From Notospermus geniculatus (Eukaryota; Nemertea; Pilidiophora; Heteronemertea; Lineidae), in assembly GCA_002633025.1 (NCBI GenBank), contig NMRB01000024.1:86122-150121 (forward strand): a stretch of 64,000 nt of DNA, given 5' to 3'. Each line of letters starts with the position of its first letter. The first letter of the stretch is position 1. The translations under genes were made by a program, and so were the position numbers. A model generated the notes under the pieces. The model was not told the origin of the DNA and did no database searches. It saw only the letters and a program-made list of their open reading frames with translations. Of this stretch, positions 22,528-32,684 are shown piece after piece.

Positions 22528-23318
22528 TTATGTAGTTTATCATCCTGGAAATGACGCATTTACGTCTTTTTCCGAATTTCGGCCCATACATACTATTTGT
22601 TGGATTTCTCATCAGATAGCAAATAAAAACAAATAAGAACATGCTAATCTGATTCAGAGGGCCCATGTTTCTATCTGTTGGCAATACATTTATAGGGTCT
22701 CAAGCCAACCATTTAAAAGTTAGCTGTACATCAGTTTCCAAGACCCTGTACAATGCTCTGATTTTGGTCCAAATGTTAAAGCCAGTACCCAAAATTCAAA
22801 CGGCTGTATCTTCTAAACGCACCACTTTCGGAAGTTAAGAATTGGGTTTTGTGGTCAGAGGGGTGGAACCTAACCCCCCCCCAACACCCCCAACCCCAAA
22901 GTTTTGTACTCGAGATGCTGATTAAACCTCTCTGGGCTCCCTGACTATTAGGATGGGGCAGTTCCATGTTCTACTATACCGTACTATTGTTCCTGTACAA
23001 TCTGTGGCAGATGCCCCGCCCCGCCCCACCAGGGAAAGTGTTCAGTAACAAAAGAGAAGTGACAAGGGGAAGGAGGGAATTTTTGTAGAGGGGGAATGAC
23101 TCATTCTGAGTTGAAGTTAATGTCCTCAATAGAGAGAGGGTATCCTGCTGGCAGAGATGGGGCAAATGATACATGCTATAGTGCTAAATAGTAGCAGTGT
23201 TCTTACCTTACTGTTCAGTGTATTCCCAATTTATCCACTTTATCCTGCACATTATCCAAGAAAATTCGAAACAGATTTTCATTTGAATGTCACTATCGAT
23301 GGGTATGGGTGGAAATGG
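22528..23318. repeat. Flank block duplicated at 34606-35396
   Basis: This 791-bp stretch after LTR A is apparently identical to the one after LTR B and stops matching at GGAAATGG (23318 and 35396). Within it, about 22666-22742 is an inverted copy of 20549-20830 upstream of LTR A, minus the insert at 20601-20790. No gene is recognised; a C-rich run lies at about 22876. Confidence 0.85.
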
Positions 23319-24440
23319 TTATATTTTCCATTCATCTTATCCCATTTGGAATATGGGTCAGTTATCTATGATTCTGCCAGCCAGGTTCTACTTTCCCGTT
23401 TGGATCAAATTTATTACCGTGCTGCCCTAATTGTGAGTGGTTGCCTTATGGGCACAAATAGGGATAAAGTTTTTAAATGTTTGGGTTGGATGAGTTTGAG
23501 TGATAGGAGAAAGGAAAAAAAGCTTGTTTTGATGTATGATGTAGAACATAGTACCTTGCCATGGTACGTTTCGGTAAACTTTACTCAATATAGGAATCCT
23601 ATTGTAAATAACCAGCTTAGATACCAAAGACCATATGTTCTACCTAGAACTATGTCTCATAGATTACAAAAATCCACGGTTCCCAGTGCTATTTGTTCCT
23701 GGTCTAGCCTTCCCAATGATATTCAGTCTCGTTATTCCAGAAACTCTTTCAAATTCCATGTCAGAAAGTTTTTAAAAAATACTCGATTTAGGAAAGCCAC
23801 ATATACTACTAATCTAGATTTATCTCGTAACGCTGAAATTGTCATAAACAGAACTAGATGTGATCTTGTTTTTAAGAATCACTTTTATTCCCATAATTTT
23901 ACTGGCGTCTTAGATCCATCTTGTCCTTGTGGGTACCGCAGCCAAACCACTAAGCATATGTTTTTCCAGTGCCCTCTCACCGCCAACTCCCGTCGGGAGT
24001 TATTTAATGACCTTGGGATGCTGCCGTCCTTCCTTCTTTTTTTCAGTCAGTGCACCTGTATGGAGGACAAGCTAAGGTTCTTGTTATTCGGAAGTGATTG
24101 TCTGCCTAATATGGTGAATGCTATGATTTTCGAAAGACTGGGTCGGTTTCTGTTAGAAATTACGTGATAACCACTACGCCGCTGCTACGATCAGCTAACA
24201 GCGCCGTCGTGAAAACGTCGGGGCTGTTGGTCGGGTAGCAGCGGCTGAGATTCCTATTATTTGCCTTGGCTTTTGGCTTGTCCCCTCTACTGTTGCTGCA
24301 CAGCGCATGATTCTGTGTGTATAACCAAATAAAGTCATGTGTATAACGTACCACAATGGGGCCGATAATGCCCATTTGGCCTTGGCCCCTGAAATTGGTT
24401 TCTGTTGTATTGTCTTTGGAATAAATAAACAATTATTCAA
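23319..24440 (+). pseudogene. 3' fragment of a CR1/jockey-like LINE
   Basis: The frame to 24167 encodes the region after the RT catalytic core: FILSHLEYGSVIYDSA, the LDQIYYRAALIVSG block, LGWMSLSDRR, SWSSLPNDIQ and a C-terminal cysteine-rich motif CPCGYRSQTTKHMFFQC. These are typical of jockey/CR1-type non-LTR elements. Endonuclease and RT core are absent, as in a 5'-truncated LINE copy. The 3' tail contains AATAAA and ends in ATTATTCAA, where a cut LTR begins abruptly. The upstream part of the open frame (from 23157) belongs to the duplicated flank. Confidence 0.8.
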
Positions 24441-24570
24441 TCACTTTACATGTTTCTCCTCCTTTCTCTTTCCTTTGCTCTGGATCGACTGAAAGTGACA
24501 TCGTCAGATGTGCACGATCTGTTTGCCATTCTGACCGCTCGGAGAATAACTAGGGCAAATAGTCGTCACA
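24441..24570 (+). repeat. Truncated 5' LTR of gypsy element 2
   Basis: It matches the last 130 bp of LTR A and LTR B, ending TCGTCACA, with two differences (one substitution, one missing base). It directly precedes the primer-binding site, so it is the true 5' LTR end of the internal region. The rest of the LTR is replaced by the LINE fragment. Confidence 0.88.
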
Positions 24571-24574
24571 TTTT

Positions 24575-24592
24575 TGGTGACAGCTGTGGGAT
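24575..24592 (+). promoter_or_regulatory. Primer-binding site for reverse transcription
   Basis: TGGTGACAGCTGTGGGAT lies four bases after the LTR end. It begins with TGG, the complement of a tRNA CCA end, and resembles the complement of leucine tRNA 3' ends with about three mismatches. Confidence 0.65.
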
Positions 24593-24688
24593 TGGTTTGT
24601 TCTATTGAGGAACCATTAAATCAATCCTGTGATCGAACCTAACCTTTTCCTAAGTTTTCTTTAGTTTTTTTTTGTTTATTGTTCAACC

Positions 24689-25560
24689 ATGGCAAAGCCA
24701 AACACTCGTAGTTCTGCGAAAAGTTTGTCTGAGGGGCCCGGCGATGATGCTGAACAGCTAGCGGGTCATGCCAATGATGAAAACTTTGAGGAAGAGCAAA
24801 CTGAGCTCCAGACTCCTGATACTCAGGATCAAGCAGATGAGAGTGTGGTTGAGACTGTTAATTCAGATGAAACTGTTAGAAATGATTCAGAGGATGTCAG
24901 AGGACTTTCAGAGGACTTTAGTTGATACTGAGTCGGGTGAGAAAGGTGGGAAGGCGTCCACTCTAGAACAGTTAGGCCTAGTTGACCTCCCAGATTTGTT
25001 GATGAACATGGCAACTGTGCTGGTAGGCCTAAAGGAAGTAGTACAGACTGATAGGCATGAAGTTGTCCATAGTTTAGGTGCCATGTTTGAAGACGGGCAA
25101 CGTGCATTGCAGACTAGTGTGACTAAGGCACTCCGCAGAGTTTCCAAAACTCAGGAGGAGTTTAGGGAATGTTTGCAAGAACAGAGGAGACTGATGGAGT
25201 CTCAAGCAGATTGATTGTCCCAGTTTAATCGAACTCTTACAAAGTCAACTGAGTTGTTGACAGGTCAGGCCCAGGACCATATTGCCTCTCAAAATAAGCA
25301 GTTTAGTGCTCTGGAAAAGGCTTTCCAGAAACAGTCTAGTAAGTTCACTTCAGTCACTGACGGTCTGAGGGTCAAGTTGCACGAGGTTCAGGAGATTTCT
25401 CGGACATGTCAGGATTGTCAGCCAAGTAGTTCAGGTAGCAACCCTAAGGTTGCTGTAGGCTTTGTAGATCAGGCGAAACCAGGCCCAAGTCCTAGGCCTA
25501 AATCTCGTAGGAAGGCAAAGGCGCCTGCCGATTCTAGCAGTAGTGGTTCAGATAGTGGTT
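24689..25560 (+). pseudogene. Gag N-terminal region, element 2 (broken)
   Basis: An ATG in good context (ACCATGG) opens a frame beginning AKPNTRSSAKSLSEG. It is acidic for about 75 codons and then shifts frame near 24920. The second frame is predicted helical (LVDLPDLLMNMATVLVG to LRRVSKTQEEF) and meets a TGA at 25212-25214. The same frame goes on with SQFNRTLTKSTELLTGQ and a basic SPRPKSRRKAKAP stretch. No capsid motif is recognisable by eye; the Gag assignment rests on position after the primer site and before a zinc knuckle. At least one frameshift, one stop and a foldback insertion inactivate it. Confidence 0.7.
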
Positions 25561-25561
25561 C

Positions 25562-25740
25562 CTTCGCTTATGTTGCCTTTGTTTTATTCTGCCTTTGTCT
25601 TGACTGGCCTTTTCTCAATTCACCTTCGTCCCATCCTGCCACATCCTACTTTACCTAGAAGGCGAATCGAGAAAAGGCGAAATGTACACTTTTTGAAGGC
25701 GAAATGGGAAAAGGCGAAATGAGATAAGGCGAATAGAGCA
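25562..25740. mobile_element. Foldback insert with AAGGCGAA repeats inside gag
   Basis: About 180 bp interrupt gag coding sequence. GGCCTTTTCTCAATTCACCT in the left half is mirrored by AGGCGAATCGAGAAAAGGC in the right half. AAGGCGAA occurs repeatedly on the right and its complement-like TTGCCTTTG words on the left. The symmetry and the break in gag support a small inverted-repeat insertion; no clear target duplication is seen. Confidence 0.6.
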
Positions 25741-26344
25741 TGTACCGAGTCAGCACCCTCAGAAAAAGCTAGAGTAACTAGGAGTAGCAATAGTGTAGGT
25801 AAAGGTAGTACTCAACCTGCTGTTGTGACAAGTACAGAGTCAGGTGCTGTCACCCAGCAGTTAGGCAAAGTCGCTACTTTGATGGAGAAGATAGCTTCGG
25901 GTTTTGACACTCTGAATAAGAGTCAGAATCAAGGCCAGAACCAACGTTCATATAGGCCCAACTCAAACCAAAAGGCCCAGAATCATCATCATCATGATCA
26001 TCGACGTGGTAATCAGGGTCCTCAATCTAGGTATCCACCCGGTAACCACAGCATGCAGAATACAGGTGGAAACTCTGGCTGGCCTAATCGCAATCCTAGC
26101 ATGCAGGGTGGCAATTCTCAGCCAAACAATGGAGGGAACTCCTATACACCGCTGACATGTTTCAAGTGTGGGCAAGTAGGACACATAGCAAGATACTGCC
26201 AGGATACTAGCATGCAAGCACAACAAGGCGCGAATGATATCGGTACCCAGAATCAGGCCCAGGCCCAGCCTAGGAATGATACAAATTCAACAAACTAGCT
26301 TCGGTCGGCTTTGTGGGCGATAAGCCGGCCGCTTGTAGTTTAGA
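25741..26344 (+). pseudogene. Gag C-terminal nucleocapsid region, element 2 (first copy)
   Basis: The frame from about 25825 is rich in N, Q, G and H (NSQNQGQNQRSYR, a histidine run, GNQGPQSRYPPGN). It carries one CCHC zinc knuckle, CFKCGQVGHIARYC, then a glutamine-rich tail and a stop at about 26298. This is the RNA-binding nucleocapsid part of Gag. The segment 25881-26344 is repeated at 26536-27000. Confidence 0.85.
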
Positions 26345-27203
26345 CAAGCCTGGTGGCGACAGGGCTCACTAAGTGGAGGGTTGGGAATAGGAGTGACAGA
26401 AAATAGATGGACAATTCGCATCGACTGTCTTTTTAAAAAAATTTCGACTGTAATAGGTTGTATCAATATTTATAATTATCAGAGTCATCATGATCCACAT
26501 GTCTAATTGTATTTTCTGAGGAAGTTGGATTTGAATGGAAAAGATAGCTACAGGGTTTGACACTCTGAATAAGAGTCAGAATCAGAATCAAGGCCAGAAC
26601 CAACGTTCATATAGGCCCAACTCAAACCACAAGGCCCAGAATCATCATCATCATGATCATCGACGTGGTAATCAGGGTCCTCAATCTAGGTATCCACCCG
26701 GTAACCACAGCATGCAGAATACAGGTGGAAACTCTGGCTGGCCTAATCGCAATTCTAACATGCAGGGTGGCAATTCTCAGCCAAACAATGGGGGGAACTC
26801 CTATACACCGCTGACATGTTTCAAGTGTGGGCATGTAGGACACATAGCAAGATACTGCCAGGATACTAGCATGCAAACACAACAAGGCGTGAATGATAGC
26901 GGTACTCAGCAGGCCCAGGCCCAGCCTAGGAACGATACAAATTCAACAAACTAGCTTCGGTCGGCTTTGTGGGCAATAAGCCGGCCGCTTGTAGTTTAGA
27001 TACTAGTCAGATAACCAGTACATGTGAATTAGACGATGTCGAGTCGGCATTCGACAAAGTCAGGCGCCAACAACCGCTTAGTACAGGTATTTATATTGTA
27101 GGCTCAGCACAGGACGATCAATAACATTGGACAAAACATGACTCCACAATCGCACGGAAACGAAAAATCTGACACGAAAATAAGGGTCACTTAGTGAGCC
27201 AAT
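26345..27203. mobile_element. 859-bp insert carrying a second gag-protease segment
   Basis: Relative to an uninterrupted gag-to-protease join (GTTTAGA followed by TACTAGTCAG, preserved inside the second copy), this whole block is extra. Its left part (26345-26535) and right part (27113-27203) are unrelated to the retroelement and contain GGCTCACTAAGTG and its mirror CACTTAGTGAGCC near the outer ends. The middle (26536-27112) duplicates the neighbouring nucleocapsid and protease-leader sequence, including a second zinc knuckle CFKCGHVGHIARYC. A transposon that had captured a piece of the same retroelement family, or a repair-associated duplication, would explain it. Confidence 0.6.
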
Positions 27204-27204
27204 A

Positions 27205-27490
27205 CTAGTCAGATTACCAGTAGATGTGAATTAGACGATGTCGAGTCGGCATTCGACAAAGTCAGGCGCCAACAACCGCTTAGTACAGGTATTTATATTG
27301 TAGGCTCAGCGCAGGATAGGAGAGTTATGATAACAGTAGATACAGGTGCTACAAAGACATTTATGTCTAGGCGATTTTATGACAAGATTCCTGTAGGTAG
27401 GCGGCCTGAACTTGAAATTAATCCGTTCTCGCAACCCATGACTGCTGCTGATGGGAAGCAGATTTCACATTATCTGATTATGGTAGGGCA
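27205..27490 (+). pseudogene. Aspartic protease, element 2 (N-terminal part)
   Basis: The frame reads a leader that includes DDVESAFDKVRRQQ, then VITVDTGATKTFM with the catalytic DTG at 27339-27347, and PMTAADGKQIS. A frameshift near 27470 separates this from the downstream frame, which continues with FELKLGPLEIRRSVIV and ILDDVLLGADIL, the equivalent of the ILG.D motif. The enzyme would mature Gag-Pol. Residues 27205-27316 duplicate 27001-27112. Confidence 0.8.
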
Positions 27491-29473
27491 GTGTTTGAAC
27501 TGAAGTTAGGCCCACTAGAAATTAGGAGATCAGTCATTGTTGCTGATATTCTGGATGATGTATTACTTGGTGCAGACATTTTATTTAGGGACCCACTGGG
27601 TCCAGCGGATTTACTGTTGAGTCAGAGTGTTATGTTGTTCAATGGAGTACGGATTCCATTGCAGAGGGTGGGTGCACCCTATAGTAATGCGTATAGAGTT
27701 GTTGCTGCGGACCATTTCGTGGTCCCAGCCCTTAGTGAATGTGTGGTTGATTGTTTGATTGACACAGAGAAGTATGGTTTGGATGGTCGTGACTCATGCT
27801 TGTACATTGAGAATCACGAGCCTTTTGTTGAGAAGACAGGATTGTTAGTTGCGCCGTGTTTGGTAGATGCTCAGAACAATGCTACTGTTCAAGTGAGAAT
27901 GCTTAATCCCTCTATGGACGATAGGTCCATAAAGCAGGATACAGCAGTAGGCATTAGTGAACAGGTGGAGCCACCGGTAGATGTACTTGTGGAAGCGGAG
28001 AATCCAGAGTTAGTTGACGATTTTGCGTGTGCGAAAAGGTTGAGTTTAGGGAGAACTGGTAGTTTTGAGTCTAGCACCAATGATACATCATCCGAATACA
28101 ATAGCAATGATTGTGTAAGCCTAGGTTTGAGTGGAAAGTTTAGCTGTTTGAAGGATTGTATTGCACAGGTACCTGCACATTTGACTGACTTGTTCGAGAG
28201 ATCTTCTGTGAATCTTGAGACCGACTTGCAGAAACAGTTAGTGGCTGAGACCCTTATAGAGTTTGAACATGTTTTCTCTAAGAATGATAATGATGTAGGC
28301 CATACTAGTTTGATTGAGCATACCATAGATACTGGGAATTCACGGCCGGTGAAGCAGCCTCCACGGCGTGTTCCCATTGCTTTCCAAGGAGAGGAGAAGG
28401 CTAGTGTAGATAAGTTACTTGAGGCAGGAATAATTAGGCCCTCATCGTCACCATGGGCGTCGCCACTTGTATTTGTCCGTAAGAAGGACGGTAGCGTTAG
28501 GACCTGTGTAGATTATAGAATGTTGAATAAGGCGACATTGGTTGATAGTTTCCCTCTTCCTCGGGTTGGAGATTGTTTGGATGCACTTTCTGGGTCAACT
28601 TTGTTTTCCACTATGGACATTACTAGCGCGTACAATATTAACGTTCCTGTCCGAGGGGAAGACATCCCGAAGACAGCGTTTTGTACAAAGTATGGTGGTC
28701 TCTTTGAATATTTGTATATGCCTTTTGGGTTGACGAATGCGCCTGCTACATTTCAGCGATTGATAGATTTGGTTCTTGGTTCAATGCAGTGGCATTATGC
28801 TATTCTTTATCTTGATGACATCATCTGTCATGCCAAGGGTTTCATGTCTCACTTGTCCCGTCTCAGGGAAATTTTGAAGCGACTAGGTGATGCTGGATTG
28901 AAGTTGAAGCCAAAGAAATGTGCTTTCTTTCAAACAGAAGTCACATTCCTTGGGCATGTTGTTGGAGCTGAAGGGATCCGTCCAAATCCAGACAATGTTT
29001 TGAAGTTGGTGAATTGGCCAATGCCGGTGAACCAAACTCAGGTTCGTGGTATCCTCGGATTAGCCAATTATTATCGGCGCTTCATTCAAAAGTTTTCTGA
29101 GAAAGTTAAGCCTCTGGTAGCATTGACGGCGAAGGATACCTATTTCATGTGGACTGAGGAATGTCAACAGGCATTCGATACTATCAAGGAACAATTGACA
29201 TCCAGTCCCATAATGGCGTATCCCAAGTCAGGTTGTCCTTACATTTTGGACACCGATGCCAGCGACTCAACTATTGGTGCGGTTCTGTCACAGGTTCAGG
29301 ATGGTGTGGAGCGTGTCATTGCATATGGGTCTCGGACGTTATCAAAGTGTGAAAGGCGATATTGTGTCACTGACAGGGAACTCCTAGCAGTGAAACACTT
29401 TATCGAGTACTATAGGCTAAGTACTATCTGTTGGGTCAGCATTTCACTGTTCGTTCTGATCATCAAGCTTTAA
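27491..29473 (+). pseudogene. Protease end, reverse transcriptase and RNase H start, element 2
   Basis: About 660 codons without a stop. Residues 1-40 finish the protease. RT runs from about residue 270: SLIEHTIDTGNSRPVKQ, RKKDGSVRTCVDYRML, FSTMDITSAYN, FGLTNAPATFQRL and the catalytic LYLDDI box. The thumb region FLGHVVGAEG and NYYRRFIQKFS follow, and then RNase H ILDTDASDSTIGAVLS with its first catalytic aspartate. A frameshift near 29415 ends the frame inside RNase H. Compared with element 1 the RT is complete, and the two are related but clearly different lineages. Confidence 0.92.
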
Positions 29474-29910
29474 AGTGGTTGTTTAGCCTCAAAGAGCCAA
29501 AGGACCGCATTGCTCGATGGATTGAGACTTTGTCTCAATTTCATTTCACTCTCGAATATCGCCCTGGTGTGAAGCATGGCAATGCTGATGCCATGTCTAG
29601 GTGTCCAAACCCCCGGGATTGTCAGTGTCCTGATGTTGATGAGACCCTTAAATGTGGTCCATGTTCCAAGTGCAGCAAGCGTGCATCACTATGCTTAGCT
29701 CATGGTACCAGTCGGAAATGGCTGATGACGCCAGGCGTGTCACGCTCAGATCAGACACGAAACGTCAGGCAGATGTTCAGAAAGATGCTCCTGTCAGCGC
29801 TTCTGATACTCCTGCTGTTCGTCAGCCAGATTCCGAAGTACCTCAGCCAGATTCCGAGGTGCCACAAGCTGAAGCAAGGGATGACCTTGTTGACACTGAT
29901 TCGCAGGTAG
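29431..29910 (+). pseudogene. RNase H C-terminal part, element 2
   Basis: This frame picks up RNase H after the shift: FTVRSDHQALKWLF and RPGVKHGNADAMSR, the gypsy RNase H end. A linker with cysteine pairs (CQCPDVDETLKC, CGPCSKCS) follows, as in element 1. Another shift near 29700 moves the real frame into the integrase ORF, which overlaps it. Confidence 0.85.
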
Positions 29911-31274
29911 TTGTCACGCAGGATGTCTTCAAACTCAGGTCAGAACAGTTGAAAGATAAGGATATAGGTCCAGTTCTAAGGTGGTTTGAAAAGGGTTCTC
30001 GTCCGTATGGTGATGAAGTGTGTTCAGCCAGTGCTGCCACACGACATTATTGGAACTATTGGAATAGTTTGGTGTTGGACAATGGTGTTCTCTATAGGCG
30101 CTTTCTGAAGCGGGATAATACAGGTTCTTATCTTCAATTGGTAGTTCCATTTTCTATGAAGGAAGAGATTCTATATCAGAGTCACTCTGCGTTGCTTTCT
30201 GGGCATCTTGGGCGTAAGAAGACGCAGGAAAAGTTACTTCGGAATTTCTATTGGTTTGGTGTCAGGGAAGACGTTGCGATTTTCATTGCCAGATGTGATC
30301 TATGTTCTGCTATCAAAACACCTGTGAAACCACCTCGTGCACCACTGGGAACAATGCCAGTTGGTGATGTACTCGATCGGCTGTCCACCGATGTTCTAGG
30401 TCCTTTCCCTCTTTCTGACAATGGTAATAGGTATGTTCTTGTGGTCAGTGATCATTTTACTAAATGGGTTGAAATCTTCGCGATTCCTGATCAAACTGCA
30501 TTCACTTGTGCTGATCGTATTCTGAATGAGGTGATAGCTCGCTTTGGTTGTCCATTGGATCTTGATAGTGACCAAGGTCGAAACTATGAGAGTCATCTTT
30601 TTGCTGAACTTTGCAAGTTATTAGAAATTAGGAAAACTAGGACAGCTAGTGGCAATGCCAAGTGCAATGGGCAAACGGAGCGTTTCAAGCATACTTTAGT
30701 CAGAATGATCAAGGCCTATATGAGGGGACAACAGAAGAGGTGGGACGTAAACTTAGGCTGTTTAGCGGCTGCCTATAGGGCAACGCCGAATGAATCAACT
30801 GGTTTGTCACCGAACATGATGATGCTGGGTCGCGAAGTTCGCCTCCCAGCTGAAGTCATGTACGGCACAGGGAAAGTAGGCAAGGAAGAAATTTCCTCAT
30901 ATGGTGATTATGTCACCCAGGTCAGAGAGCGTATGTCGCACGCACATCATGTCGCTAGGGATCATTTAGGCCGTGCTGCAGAACGTAGAAAGGAACATTA
31001 CGATGCTAAGTCCAATTTAATCAAGTATCAACGAGGCAGTATGGTCTGGTTCAGATCTGACAACAACCAGTTACATATTACCCCTAAGTTACGTTCTCCT
31101 TATGAAGGCCCATTCCTTGTTTTGAAACATGTGAATGATCTAGATTACATTGTACAGGTGAATGCCAAGGGCACTAGGAAGGTAATTAATCATAATAGGT
31201 TGAAACCCTATCATGGGGACATAGTGCTTCCTTGGGGAAAGGATGCCCTTAACGGGTCGAAGGACCTGAAGTAA
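29652..31274 (+). CDS. Ty3/gypsy integrase, element 2
   Basis: The genuine coding part starts around 29740. The zinc-binding H2C2 region has HLGRKKTQEKLL, NFYWFGVREDV and CDLCSAIK. The catalytic core shows the three acidic residues in STDVLGPFPL, LDSDQGRNYES and CNGQTERFKHTL, plus MLGREVRLP. The C-terminal part LRSPYEGPFLV resembles the GPY/F module that helps target-site choice, and INHNRLKPY closes it. The frame is open for its full length, so this part of pol is intact although upstream frameshifts would prevent its normal synthesis. Confidence 0.9.
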   Translation: MWSMFQVQQACITMLSSWYQSEMADDARRVTLRSDTKRQADVQKDAPVSASDTPAVRQPDSEVPQPDSEVPQAEARDDLVDTDSQVVVTQDVFKLRSEQLKDKDIGPVLRWFEKGSRPYGDEVCSASAATRHYWNYWNSLVLDNGVLYRRFLKRDNTGSYLQLVVPFSMKEEILYQSHSALLSGHLGRKKTQEKLLRNFYWFGVREDVAIFIARCDLCSAIKTPVKPPRAPLGTMPVGDVLDRLSTDVLGPFPLSDNGNRYVLVVSDHFTKWVEIFAIPDQTAFTCADRILNEVIARFGCPLDLDSDQGRNYESHLFAELCKLLEIRKTRTASGNAKCNGQTERFKHTLVRMIKAYMRGQQKRWDVNLGCLAAAYRATPNESTGLSPNMMMLGREVRLPAEVMYGTGKVGKEEISSYGDYVTQVRERMSHAHHVARDHLGRAAERRKEHYDAKSNLIKYQRGSMVWFRSDNNQLHITPKLRSPYEGPFLVLKHVNDLDYIVQVNAKGTRKVINHNRLKPYHGDIVLPWGKDALNGSKDLK

Positions 31275-31307
31275 CATGTTGTTTGGTTGGCACGGCACCA
31301 TTGTATA

Positions 31308-31315
31308 GGTATATA
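31308..31315 (+). promoter_or_regulatory. Possible TATA box before the accessory ORF
   Basis: TATATAAG lies about 360 bp upstream of the accessory ORF start, in the 395-bp gap after integrase. It could support a separate transcript; a spliced subgenomic RNA is equally possible. Nothing else is seen in the gap. Confidence 0.25.
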
Positions 31316-31669
31316 AGATGTACATAGGTCATTTATCATAGTCTTTGCATGGATGGACAAGAGGCGCATTTTATTTGTTATTATTATTTTCATTGTGATC
31401 TGAGAATCTTAACTGGCACATTCATTTTTTTTGGTATGTCTTAGAGAGCACACATTAGAGCGTTGGGCTCAGCCAACTCTTATTATGTGGCATTGTTAAT
31501 AATGGAGGATATTGGGCCGTGAAGCTCACACTGTGGTGGGACTAGTTACATTATTAATTAATGGCCTATTAGGACAATATTTATATTTCCCGTTCACGGT
31601 ATGCACGCCGACATGAAGGATGTCGTCATCCATGTGTTAACATTATCATTCTTTCATTACGGGTCAAAA

Positions 31670-32500
31670 ATGAGTCTCGCGTGCAAACTCTGTCAGGAGA
31701 AGAAGGGGACCGAGGAGGCCCTGATCACCCACGTGATGCAGGTGCATCTTAGCGACTCGGAGTGCCCTTTCGTATGCAAGGTGGATGGCACTCGCTTCCG
31801 TAATAGAACTACAGCCATGCGGCACTTTAAGCAGCAACACCCAAAGTTGCTGAAGGACGGTGCCTTCACACGCTCGGTGAAGGGCACCAGGCGAGGGTGG
31901 AATGCCACCTTAATGGACATGTACATCTCGCAGCCAGTCGAGTGTGTTTCCCCATCCTCGTCTCCGTCTTTCAAACGACCGAAGCTTGCCACTCCACCTC
32001 AGAACACGTCGCCGCCGAAGCCCAGGACTCCATGTAAGGAGTGGGATCGTTGCCCACCACCCCCACAACCTACTATAGACGACATCATACACGATCTACA
32101 GGTGACACTGGCCCTGTCACCTGTACGGGATCCGCCTGGCCACGTCCAGCTGAATAACCCGACGTTTTTGCCATACGGGCATAGTAGGGACTTACTGGGA
32201 GCAGTTCGGAAGCTCCAAACTACGTGCGAGGAGTCAACGGCATGTCTCCTCCCTGTGATAGAATTTGTCCATGGGGAAAATGAACGTTTAGCAGAGGTAC
32301 GGCGCCAGAATGCCGAGCGGAACATTATGCTTGATCGCTTGATTGGACTTATTGCTGAGCAGAATAAACTTGCTCAGGAGCACAATCGGTTGCTTGAGGA
32401 ACTTTCTAAGTCTTCCCGCCCTGTCGATCAAGCGGTTGTGGAAGTAATTAAGAATGAACCAAAGTGTTCTTTGCTGAATGAACTGTGGCAACTCGACTAG
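31670..32500 (+). CDS. Accessory zinc-finger/coiled-coil protein of gypsy element 2
   Basis: The intact frame opens at 31601, but the ATG at 31670 lies just before the first recognisable domain, giving about 276 residues. Near the start are two C2H2-like fingers: CKLC with HVMQVH (C-x2-C-x12-H-x4-H) and CPFVC with HFKQQH (C-x3-C-x15-H-x4-H). A proline/serine-rich middle contains a basic FKRPKL. The last third is predicted coiled coil (ENERLAEVRRQNAER, LIAEQNKLAQEHNRLLEEL). It sits between integrase and the 3' LTR, where env or accessory genes lie, but has no signal peptide or membrane segment, so it is not an envelope protein. A nuclear DNA- or RNA-binding, self-associating role is inferred. 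It is uninterrupted while gag and most of pol are broken. Confidence 0.75.
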   Translation: MSLACKLCQEKKGTEEALITHVMQVHLSDSECPFVCKVDGTRFRNRTTAMRHFKQQHPKLLKDGAFTRSVKGTRRGWNATLMDMYISQPVECVSPSSSPSFKRPKLATPPQNTSPPKPRTPCKEWDRCPPPPQPTIDDIIHDLQVTLALSPVRDPPGHVQLNNPTFLPYGHSRDLLGAVRKLQTTCEESTACLLPVIEFVHGENERLAEVRRQNAERNIMLDRLIGLIAEQNKLAQEHNRLLEELSKSSRPVDQAVVEVIKNEPKCSLLNELWQLD

Positions 32501-32684
32501 GGACTTTCATTCATGACACTTCCTGTCGCTCTGTGGATTCATGGACACTCGTCTGTGCCATGGACAGATTCAATTTCAATTTCCATTTATTTGTGGACCT
32601 TGTGTCACCTAATTTGGACTCACAGCCCATGGTTGCTGAGATAGGACAGTACATGGACTCCATAATATGTGTGTTTCTCTGTAG

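Noticed and set aside
31601-31669. Upstream start for the accessory ORF
   Set aside because: The extra 23 residues are hydrophobic without a clear signal-peptide pattern, and the zinc finger begins right after the ATG at 31670. The upstream start cannot be excluded.
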